From Branchiostoma floridae (lineage: Eukaryota; Chordata; Leptocardii; Amphioxiformes; Branchiostomatidae): a stretch of 64,000 nucleotides of DNA. The translations under genes were made by a program, and so were the position numbers. Positions 23,901-36,200 of this stretch are shown piece by piece (position 1 is the stretch's first letter; each line of letters opens with the position of its first letter). The stretch is from the NCBI RefSeq assembly GCF_000003815.2, contig NC_049989.1, forward strand, positions 8,832,251-8,896,250. The letters are read 5' to 3'. The notes under the pieces are model-generated. The model ran no database searches. It worked only from the letters and a program-made list of their open reading frames with translations, and had not been told where the DNA came from.

Positions 23901-26900
23901 TTATGATTGGACTGCCCCAGTTTTGACCCCACTGTGCCGTACCTTGTAAGGTATCGCGGAAGACTTTCTCTAGATCAGGGGGAAGACCACAGGAGGGGGG
24001 CGCTCTCTGGGCACACTTGTGATGACACTTCACCCTAAAAAAAAAACACCAAGAAAAACACAATTATTAAACAATACATTTATTACAGTAGGCAATTGTA
24101 GTTAATTATCTCAAAATCTGTAAATCCGATAAGGTTGGTCCTTTCACTAAAGTTTCAGTTCAAAAATATTAATTCACTGTCTGAACCAACAGATCATTTC
24201 TTCTTTGTTACTCCTTCTTGCCAGCCTTTCTTCTTTCCTAAATAACTTCTCTTTCTAGCACATAATGACATTAAACATATTGACTTTGATAATTTGACCA
24301 TGTTTGCACAATATACCAATTGTATAAATCCACTCAAGTGTGAAAATATTCATCTCACAGTAGATGTTATGGAAGAATATTGCTACATTTTCTGGTCTGC
24401 ATTTCTGACAGATTCTCTACCCCAACATCTTTCTTGTAGATTGTGGAGATGTGAAAAGTTGGAGAAACAGACACGTACTTGCAATCTTTACACTTGAAAC
24501 CTTTGAACATGATGGCTTTATTGCAGTAGAAGCAGGTCTGAGTCATCCAGAACTGGTTCTTCACCCATCTGCAATTAGAGCAGAAACCATTTTGTTAGAG
24601 TGTGTCTGTCAAAAAGTGACAAAACAGGAAGATACGGCGGTATCATAGAGACAAATAAGAATTCTATATACATACTCAATTTTGTTTAGTTAAGACTGGA
24701 GGAGGGTCTAGTATAAGCTTTACACACTTTTCCCCACCTCCTTGTTTTATCTACTGTTATTTTAATATATCATGTTGTATGTAATATTTTGTTGTGCAAA
24801 TGAATCAAACAAAACAAAGCAATACATAATGTGTGAAAAATTTGTGGTTGAGACTTGAAAGGATTGTTTCACAATCAAATCAGTACTAGTGATCACCTCT
24901 ATATAAAGACCACCTGGACATTGTGGCCATGTTATGGTTATTTTTTCCCATTAACCTAAGCATTAAGAATGAGATCTATAGTTATTTACAAACTGTCTGA
25001 TGTTATATTTTCTGGAGCGATCCCTTGGATGTTCAATACTAGGACATGGTTAACATGTGGCATCTATCAATAGATTTAGCAGCGTTCTCGATAGTTAGAA
25101 ATTGACATTAATTTCCAGCAGTTCCAAACTGTATGCATGTAAGGGAGAAGACCAAACCAGTCAAACATTGTACCTTAACTTGAAAGTTCATCTGTGTTAG
25201 AAGAAGTCATTATTATACCAGTTAAACTGTAATAACCAACACAAAAATTGCACTCACCCAGATTTTGACTGAAAAGCACCAGTCTTTGTCAAGGAATGAA
25301 CAGTCCACTGCTGTCGTGACGTCACGTTATGTAGATAGAACACATGATCCACTGCTTACTGAGTCACGTGTTCATCACGACAGCAGTGGACTGTTCATTC
25401 CTTGACAAAGACTGGTGCTGTTCAGTCAAAAATTTGGGTGAGACCAATTTTTGTGTTGGAAATTATAGTTTAACTAGTTCAATAAAAACATTGTACCTGT
25501 GGTTAATGGAGTGCCCCATACTCCTGCCCACCCTGGCACCGGGCGATCGAGGTGGCATCACGGGAAGTGTTGCTGAAACAAAACAACAACATTTTAAAAT
25601 CCTCAAAAAAAACTTTCTTCAATCCTTTGAATGATGCCCACATAAGGTAAAGAAATCTAACCGCAGATGGGGACAAAACATGATGCTTTTTCGTTAGTTT
25701 CGTTAGTGGGTTTTCTAAGGCTCAAGTATTTTTGCCCAAACACACCAGGTCACCAGGTCACTCTTCTTGAGAAGTATGTTGGGTTCTGTGCAGAGGTTTG
25801 ATGCCCAGAAGAGCAGTCCCTCCAACCTTACCTCCCCTCTGAACGGACAAAGCAATTCTTTCCAGGCACAAGACTTGGGCTGATGGCTCGATTGAATTTG
25901 AACTAGATGTGGTGAGATGCAGAGTGCCCAAATCACGTACCATGCGGACACAACTGTGTAAGAAACCTCGAAAAAGATTTGTTTCCCAGGGTTGTACAAC
26001 GGTCTACTAGCCTGATTGTCCAGAACAAGTGAGAGAGCCCATCAGGCAAGCACATGTCCTACCCCATTTGCACGATCAGGCAAGTAAGATTTTCGCATGA
26101 GTGAGATTTTCATATACTTCTAACTTTTTACAGTCATGCATTGGTCAACACAGAAAAGTTAAGAGCCAATGATAAACGAATACCATCACTGGAAGTGATA
26201 AAATCATTTTATTTTCGGGCAAGAGAAAATTTGACTTCGGTAAGTAAACGTTTTAACTTGCCTGATATGACAAGTGAATTTTAGAAAATTTCTCCAATGC
26301 TGGTTCCCTACCTGATCTACTGTTGTAGTCCTCAGCAGTAGGGTTGTTCCAGTATGGCCCAGGGGAGGAGCTCCTGACAGGAGAGGTGAGGGGGGGAGAG
26401 TGTCTGGTGTTGAGGCGGTTCTCCGACTCGGACACGCCCTTCTGTAAGCCTGTCTCCCAGCTGCCTCCCATGCTGTCTTGGATCTTCAGGTTACTTGGTT
26501 TGGACTTCCCTCGTCTGGGGAGGGAAAAATGAATCAAGACAATCCATTTTGTCCCTTCTTCAAATACACTCTTCCACAGTTTCTGACAAAAATACCCCTC
26601 AACTGCAAAAGAATGCAAACCTATATCGCTTCTTCCCAGCTGCAAAAGCTATCAGCCACTCCAAAATTACAAGATCACAGTATGACCTGACAGAACATGT
26701 AATAACTAGATGTTCCATTAGAAGGAAATCTACTGAGAGCCCCATTTGGTAAAAGTACCTTTCCATACCAAATATTATTAGAAACCAACAATGGAAACTA
26801 GGTCCAAATCATGTCCACAAATACACACACAAAGCCACCAAACAACTATGCCACAAATACACACACAAATAAAGACACCAAAAAAGATACTGTTTTCACT

Positions 26901-29900
26901 GTCAAGGTAATTGTCAAGTAACTAACTTTTGCTAGCAACATCGTATTCTCAATTTCCTCATTACAGCTGTTTAACAACATTTGTAAGAACTTAATGAACA
27001 AGGCAACCAAAGCCTACCAAATGGTTCAAAAGCGCATTTGACATAATAAATAAGCCATGAGTTTGCTTCAAAGTGCAGTCCAAAATGACTTACTTGGGAA
27101 GGGTTCCTCCCACCAGTACATTATAGTCTTCTATTTTGTTTGTGGTTCTGTGTGTTAGCTGTGCTTCGTGAGATCTACTTCTGGTGAGGGGGTTGAGCTG
27201 GTACTCCGGTAGCTGTAGGTTACTCTTGGAGGGAGGGGGGGTGCCTGGGGTCTTCATCTTCTTCTGTATGACTCTCAGCGGTGGGGTCGCAGGGGGGGTC
27301 GGTCGACGAGTCAGAATCGTTGGCGTGGAAGGCGGAGTCATCCCCGCATTCGTCAAATACGACGGTGAAAGAGGAAACTCCTCGTCCTCTGATATATAAG
27401 TCTCGGAGTCCCCGGTGCTGGGGTATAGCGTACGGTCGTGGGTGTCGGACGCACGTCTGTCCGGCGTGCGGAGGGTCGGCGTTTGTGGCGGATCACGGTC
27501 GCCGAAGTCGGCAGGCATGGAGGAGGTGGATGGCCGTTTAGGCGGCGTGTTAGGGCTACCACTAAAGCCGCCCGCCCAAGACTCCCAGTACAAGTCTGTT
27601 GTAGAGTCACCTTTGCACTGTAATTCTGTTGATGGGACAGAGATCAAGTAATTAACAACACTAATCAGTAAGTAATATCACTGTTTATCTAACCACATTA
27701 TCATCACACTTAACTCACGATATGGGTACTGTAGTCTTATATAAAAAATATGTCATTGTATACAAAAATTTGAAGAAAACTAGAAAGGCAACATTTTTGA
27801 AAAAAATGCAGGATGTGGGCGAAGGGAAAAGAAAGGAAAAATCGCAAGAAAAGAAACAACTAGAATGACAACATTTTCGCGAAAATGCAGCAAGTCTTTC
27901 CCGTGGCCTTTTTTGAAGTTTAAGTCAAACTATCTTACACACAATAATAATTGCCATTAGGTGCCCCGTATTCTCGGTTCACCCCTATTCTCGGCCTTTA
28001 CCTGACGTCACGGGTTGTGCTGTGTAGCAATTATAAAGCTGAAATTCATGATCAGGTTCAGGTCCGGTACCGTACCGTAGCCTCCATTCCAAATTTGACT
28101 TAACGCCGCAGGCGACAGACATCGACGATACAGTATTTGGCTGCCGGTATGGTCCGAGGTGTTGACGAGCCCCCCTCCCCACATGGACCGTCCGACCGTT
28201 TAAACGCCGTCTTTTGAGGGCAGTTAAAAAATAAATAAAAAGGCGTGTAAACTGTAAAATTGTTGTAAATATCAAAAAAGAAAAAAAAAGGACAACTAAA
28301 AGAAAGTTGTTCCCGCCCGGAATCGAACCAGGGTTGACCTAGCGAAAAAAGCGCAAATGTAGCTGGTGCTTTAGCCATTCGGCCAAGCTTGCCGTAACGT
28401 TATTTTGCCGGCATTTTAACAGGTACATGTATACAAATGCAATGCGTAGCTTGAACACGTCCGTTCACTGTTTAATTTGCAAGATTCCAAGGTCCCATTT
28501 TCTGAAGATAATGTTTTTCTGTGCAAATTTATCAATCTTGTTCATTCCGTGGCGGGCAACTTCTTCCTTGAGCGCCTGTTTGGTCGAATGCATGGCCGAT
28601 TTACTGCCGCGTCTCAGCTGCTATTATAAAACTGGATGCCGAATGACATTTTGTGTTCTCTGCGTTGATAGGTCCAGCTCTGACGTACACCCGAGACAGT
28701 CTGAATTTAGGCCAATCAAAAAGCTGGGAACGCGGAGTATTTGCTAACAGCTTCCATTTTTCTGAGTTTTGATTGGCTATTATCAAAATGGATGCCGATT
28801 GTGTCCTGCGCGTTGATAGGTTCACCTCTGACGTACAACCGAGAAAGTGCGACTTTAGGCCAATCAAAAAGCTTGAAACATGGAGTACATGGAGGCTTCC
28901 ATTTGTTTCTGATTTCCGGTGAAATACTTGTAAGAAAACTATATGTGTGGCTTCGCCCACATAAAAAAGGCTTCAATTGAAAAAGTACTGCTAAAAATAT
29001 CAGATCAGTTTTGGGTATGTTTCTGAGTATAGAAAATGTGTGCAGACCTTATCACAACATTTTTAGTCACATGTTAACAGTACTAGTATTGCTTTTGCAG
29101 TCAACTTTGCAAATGGGTAACTGTACTTAATTCACAGAAGTCCACTCTAGAATACACAATATGTTCAGAGCACTTCGATTTCACAGCGTGGCAAAAATCA
29201 TGTTCTTGAAACAATAGTCACTGTGGTGGAAGTGAACAAACATTTGCAGATGTTGACTTAATCAAGAATACCGTAAAAATATGATAGCAAGCAATCTGTA
29301 CGGACCTGTGAAGGTTCTAAGATGATTGACAGCTGACAGAAGCCTGATGGTCTCCCCTTCCTCTGCTCCATAGTAACTCATCAGTGACACGATCTCCACT
29401 TTAGTCATCTTCAGCAGGTCTTCCAACGAGATTTTCTTATTTTCAATTCCCTGTGGAAAACATAATTATATGTTGCTTAAACGGTTTCTCCTGTTAAACT
29501 TTGAATTCTATTTTCCGTTATAGTTAAAAGCCAATTTTAGCAAGCACCATAAGGAAATTTGGAGGAATATTTCTATTTTTTTTCTATTTCAACTTCCTCA
29601 AGTTTAACATATTTTTGCAATTCAATCACATTTCAAGCATCCATGGCAAGTTTAACATATAGAATATAACATATGGTGTATTCTGCGTCACCCTCACAAA
29701 AAAAAAACCCACACATTTTACTTTTTAGTGTCAAATGCACCAGAAGATGTGAAAAATTGTAACAACAATCCCAATGTCTGAATCCGTAATTGGAATTTCT
29801 GAATCAGGTAGAACTGCCCTACAGTGCTAAACATACCACCAACACCTGCATAATTACGTACCCTTATTGCCACAGGTTGTATGTCAACGACCTCCAGCCA

Positions 29901-30215
29901 CTGTTTGACAGACGGGTATCTCTGTAGCTCACTGGTTCTCTGGTCCTCGGGAACCTTGTTCTTCGCCTGCAGCTGCTTACTGAACAGCTTCACTAACTTG
30001 CCCTGTAAGGAGGAAATATTAGAAACATTGACCTCTTGAAAGCTTCTTCAGCTATGCTGTCCTCAAAGTCAAACACATAAACACACGTGTACACAGACAC
30101 GTGCACACACACATACACACACACACACACACACAGTCACAGACATGCACAATCACACACAGACAAGTAGTGAAGTACACACACACACACATACATACAC
30201 AGATACACACATCAT

Positions 30216-30270
<55 letters not shown>

Positions 30271-33200
30271 GGATAAAATGTATAAATGTATGGGAGACAT
30301 CAGGAGAGAACCTATTTGATACTGAGCAGAACATGCTGTATCAGTGTATGTACCGGCATACAAATTGAAGAGCCTCAAAAAGCCTAGTGGGAGAAATACT
30401 GCAAAACGATTTATTTTGTAGACGGAGGGGAGGTGTTTTAAGTTCACTGTTGAAACAATTCTGTTGCGAAGCACATGTAGCTAAATGTAGTAATAAGATA
30501 TGATAACATATATATTTGTTGTATCATGGTTTCAGTATGTGAAACAGCCTGTGAAAACTACAAACTTACTAGTACAATAACTATTTCAAGAGTCAGAAGT
30601 ATATATATATATATAGTTTGTAACCTAGAAGTTTTTCAGTTCAGTACACAGACAATCCAACTCCAAGAGTCTTTTCAATATTCAGGTCTGAGTCTAAAAA
30701 TACACTGAGTGCTTTGCCTTTGCCTACATAAAAAGTAAAGACAGTCAGACAGCAAATACAAGTTCTATTTTGAGCAGACACTTCTATTTTAGATGCCAAA
30801 GTTATGTGCTGGGATGAACTTCAGTGCCATGAGGGATTATTGGCCTTGTTTAGCACTGACCGCACAGTCTTTGCATAAAGAATTACGTTTCTAAAAATAA
30901 CGTCAAGATGCTACAAGTATTATGCAGTCTCTAAAAATACTAGTACTAGGCTAAATCTGCCTGTGTCTTCTATTTTTGCAAGAAGAAAAAGAATATTTAC
31001 AATATAGATGTAGAATATGGACTCTAACGTGTATGAAATACAATTCTATATAGGAGAATTCAAACACAAAGCTGGAAGTAACACCTGAACATGCAGGTTT
31101 ACTTAAAATTTAAGTTAAAAGCTCGTAAAACTGAAGTTGTGCATGTATTTCTGATGTCTACATGTACCGAGTACTACCTACACCTGATCCATGACATAAC
31201 CAGCTCCACACAGAGTATCAGGACTGGTCATGTAATGTTCAGTCAGTTCTAGCCCTAAAAATTGCCCTTAATTTTTCATAGTGGAATTTTTTTTAGCAGA
31301 TTGCAAGATTCTAAATCATATCACAAAGTACGATAGGAAACATCTTTAAAACTAAGTGATAACAATATCAGACATCTATAAAACGATTACAACTAGTACA
31401 ATCAGGTACAATGACTGAATGAGTCCGGTGCAGGTAATTTTCAATATATATATATCAGGGCTCGAAATACACTTTTCAGTCAACTTGCACCAGTGCAAGT
31501 TAAGCCAAAGGTAACTTGCACCAAAAGAAACTTACTTGCACAACCCAAAATAGTGAACTGTTGAATTTTGATATTTGTTTTCCAAAGCGTATTTTATTTT
31601 GGATTTCAAATTGTACAACAAATGTGAATTTAGGCTTAATTTAAGACAATTCAATGTCTACAAGTTGATAAGATCAATAGATTTCTTCTGGACTCTTTGA
31701 GTGACTTCCATCACTATTCCTAACCATCGCTAGAACAACTCAATACAAACACATATAACTGGAAAATCCAGTTGATCATATCAAAGTCACTAAATTGTAT
31801 GCAAAATGTATTTACTCATATGCAAATCAAGGTAAGACAACACCATAGGAATCATTAGCATTGTAGAGATGGAATTGTCTTCAAATTTTGTTTACCTGGA
31901 TGTCTAACCAAGTTTAGAAATAACAAATTTAGGCTATTTTTTTATTCAGTGTTGTTTTCTTTTACCTTTCAATGGCAGACAATATTCTTGGTGTGTGTAA
32001 GCTTTTTCTAAAGTCAGGTATTAGTGGATAAAAGTAACTTGCACTGGTGCAAGTTTGGTCCAAACTTACTTGCACCACACCAATTTTACATGCACAAACT
32101 TGCATATGCATGTGGTATTTCGAGCCCTGATTATATATATTATATATATATATATTGAGACCTGCAAATAATATCTATGTTATGTCTGGATTTAACAGTA
32201 ACATAACCTGAATAACAATTGTGTTAAACTCTATTTACAATTTTGAATGAGGAATCTCACATCAGTCACAATGAATCCTATTATCAATTCAAAGTAGACC
32301 GTATTGTTCTATTTGTAGCTACATAAGGGACTGGTCGATATTTAGCGGGGGGGGAGGGCCGGTCGTCAGAGGGGGGAGGGCCTAGGAAAAAAAATTTGAG
32401 CCGGGGGGAGGGCCTAGGAAAAAAGATTTGAGCCGGGGGGAGGGCCTAGGAAAAATTTTTTATCGGACTACCAGCAAAATTTGTCCCTCAAAATGCCGGA
32501 AATTGGCGTTTCAGAGGGTCAAGATTTCAAAATTCCCCAGGCCTCCACAAGCTTGAGACGCCTCGCACCCGAGGTTCGGCGCCCGACATGGTAAAAAGAA
32601 AAAGGCCGGTGGCTCGCCGCTCCACATGTTGAAAATTCGCTCAGTAATATTTCACTGCCGCGCCTTTGACTATATCTCTGTTTAACACCGCTACAATGTT
32701 GTAAAAATATTGATGTTACAGTGTTTATTTACCGTTTTAACGCTTGTATTAATAGAGGTGGGCGGAGAAAATATCAGTCAAATTTGTTTTCCTTTCTTAT
32801 GAAGCTGGCGCGGCAAAGGCAGGAAGCCGATAAAGTTACCAAAATGCGATGTAAAATATAACGTTGCTTCCGGTTTGCAATGCTACCATTCAGTCACGGT
32901 GACAAAATTTAGCGTACTTGCATATCTAGTCAACATCTGCGCACCAACACATGCCGGTATTTTCCTCATATTTTACCACAAAAATGACGTGAAAATGCGT
33001 ATTTTTTTTCATAATTTGGAACCCTCTGGAAGATGACTTGCGACAAAGTGCCGTCTGTGAAACGGCCTGTGAGACTTGTGAATTCAGCTTTAAACTGCGT
33101 TTCATGTCGCTTTCTCTCGCTGTACATTGTCAGCAAACTTGTGTGTTTGGAGATCAAAATCTTTGTCGACAATGTTTAATTTGCTTAGAAGGAAAAAAGA

Positions 33201-36200
33201 CGGCTGTCACAGGGCTTGGCGCATCGTGAGGGCTTGGAATATTTTGCTTGGCGCAACGTGATTTTAAACCCACTGCGCTACCTGAAATTTTGCAGACAGG
33301 ACACCTCTTCCCCCACTACTATATTATAAAATCTTACACAACGTCCTTGTTGTAACCTGTACAGCTAGCAGCGAGTGCTCGACTTGGGAACTATCATAAT
33401 TATCAAAAGCACGCAGTACAAGACGTGTGCAAGCCGATTCCCACGTAGGACATGCTGTTGTACGTGTCGTTACCATGGCAACAGCCTTGGCTGCAGTCTT
33501 TAGATGTACCGATTGGACAGGGCGTGCCACTTTGTGCGTAAAATCGAATTAACTTGCCACCAATCACAGCCCGCAGCGGCGCCAAAAAGGCGGTAAACGT
33601 CAATCAAGAAGAAGCGCGAACTATGGGAATAACCCGGGAAACTGCAATGTTTGGGACTGGACAACATACACAAGTCTCGCCAAGGCGTCGACTTGTCAAG
33701 TAGAAGTGGATGACGCGGAAACTGTTGCATCTACTACAAGTGTTGAGGGACAAGGAGAAGGGGCAGCGGTGGAGTCAGGGCTGGCAAAGATCGCGAGGAA
33801 ACGATGTCGGAGCCGCGGTGGACGGCTCGAGCCTCTCAAATCAAAGAAAAATGGCGCAAGAGGCGGCAGTGTCTTTGTCACGTCGGAGACGAGTGGTGTG
33901 TGACGTCTGTTTACAGTTTGCACCAGGAGGAAAACATCCTTAAACGATTCCTTTGTCGATAGTTTTAAAACTATGAAAATCGGAAGCTTGACAGTTCATA
34001 AGTCGTGTGATACAGGCACAGCTACTGAGAAAAGAATCTGAACTAACGTGTCAAAAAATAAATGAATTTCCGTCAAAATACAGGTTCCGGGTGATTCCGA
34101 TCGGAGTTTGCAGGCATTGCAAATTAGAATCGTGAATAAAAGTGAATGTTACCGAAGAAATAGTATCATAATTCTTTGTCATGCTTGTTCATGTGCCAGT
34201 ACACCTAGAACACCAGTACAAATGGCCTTTTGATTTAGAACTTTTCTTACGCGCTAACATGTTGCTGCAACATCGAGCGGGCGTGCCACTTTGTAAATAT
34301 TTTTTTTCAAATCATCGAAATATCCCTACTATGTGCAGGCCCATTCCGTCATTTTTGACCGACAAAATGGATGTACAAAAAAAGCGTGGCATTTTTAAAA
34401 GATATCCCGAGTAGAAGTCTGTGTTCTAACGCCCCGGGAGAGGTAGAGACTGAAGGCGACCGGTCGACCCCGGCCCGCCGTGGGAAAATCGTCCTTACGC
34501 TTCGGCGCCCCCCTCCCCACTACAGTTATGGTTAGTCGCATCGTGCTGACGTTTTTGTTGGCATTTTCCCCCGAGTCACAGTCAGTTATTGCCACCACAA
34601 AACCAACAAGTCCCAAAGGTATGTATATTATTTGAAAATAGTCTCCGACAAGCTGCTCCGGGGCGGGGGGCGCGCCGCGAGCGGCGCAAACACGTGTCTA
34701 CTAGCTGAAATCCAGGTACAAAATACTTTTGCAGTGTTGTTTGGACTAGTAGAGTGGCATCATTTATGAATATCAAAAGAATAAAGTAGCCTCCATGAAG
34801 AATATATTTATGGGCTCCGAGCCATTCAATTTCCCTTTTTTCCTAGGAGTAAGAGATCTGCTTCGCGACTAAAAACGGAAAACCACTGTATCGTGTATGG
34901 CGTAAAGGATATTTCCAAGCGGGAGCGCGGTGATTTATTTGCGTCTTGAATATTTTTCAAATTTGATAGGAGGGGGGAGGGCCTAGGAAAAATATTTTGA
35001 CTTGGGGGGAGGGCCTAGGAAAAAAAATTTGACCGGGGGGGAGGGCCTAGGAAAAATTTTTTGACCCGACCCTCTGACGACCGGCCCTCCCCCCCCGCTA
35101 AATATCGACCAGTCCCTAAAAGGCATCTCATGTGTATTTCCATCATCAAACACATCTGTGCCCATTTTAGAAAAACACTTAAACTACATTTTCAACAACC
35201 AAAGACAGCACTCGCCCCTAGGCTTGGGACCAAGTTTTACACTAACCAAGCAGTTTACATGGCATACATTGCATTCAATGTTTGGAGTGGGTTTCTTCAC
35301 ATCCAATTCTAATTCAAAACACACTTTCAGGACAGCTGAAACGCCAGAGCAACAAGTGTTTGACGTCAGGGCCTGGTATTTTTGGCTATAGCAACAAGAC
35401 GCGATTATGCACAATAGCTCCGACACACGGACTGCTAACAAGTGCATTTGTCAAGGAGTCACACTCCAAGTTGTGTGATGAGTCCTGCTAAAAATAAGAA
35501 ATATTTCTGTGTGATGGAAAGTTACTAGTACAGCAACGATTGAATTTCAATTTATGTACTAAAAATATGGATTATTATTTAGTCATGTGGTATTTTATTG
35601 TGTTTGTTGAATATCAGATTATCTCAATAACACGTTTCAGTATACTGAATCATAAAAAAATTAAGGCATTATGAAAATGATAATACTGTATAGGTTTATT
35701 TTCAGAAGCCATTGCTAAAAGTCATAGTTTAACATGGTTCAAATATCAGATGTAACTTTAAATCTTCAATTTGACATTCAACTTCATTAAAATCTGCTCA
35801 TATCGCTATGCCCCGTTCATGATGCAAAAAATCAAACAGTTCTATCCATTTTGCAAACTCAAATGGATATGATTTGTCATCAAGAACGCTCCGAAACGGA
35901 TCTGAAACATTTTTTTTTCGGAACCTCCTCGCGAGGTGGATCTGAAACGGTTTCTAGTTATCCGGAATTGCGAACCATCATGATCGCAAAAGCGGCGCGA
36001 TCCGTTTTACATCCGTTCATATTTGGTGGTGTCACGGGGAAAGAGTACAATTTTTAATCTGTCATTCGGGTGTTTAACCGTGTTTTGGCTGCGTTTTCAA
36101 TTGTAAAATTTGTTTTTATTATCGGGCTGCCTCCTGATATCGCAGGGCAATGTGTCAGGAAATCCAGTGGAAATGTCATAGCATGGCATATATCGGGACC

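Noticed and set aside
27184-27651. Several overlapping plus-strand frames over KSR exon 4
   Set aside because: GC-rich antisense shadows of a coding exon whose frame, phase and family match are certain.
30052-30474. Open frames of Cys/Val (minus) and Thr/His (plus) residues
   Set aside because: They are translations of the (CA)n microsatellite in KSR intron 1.
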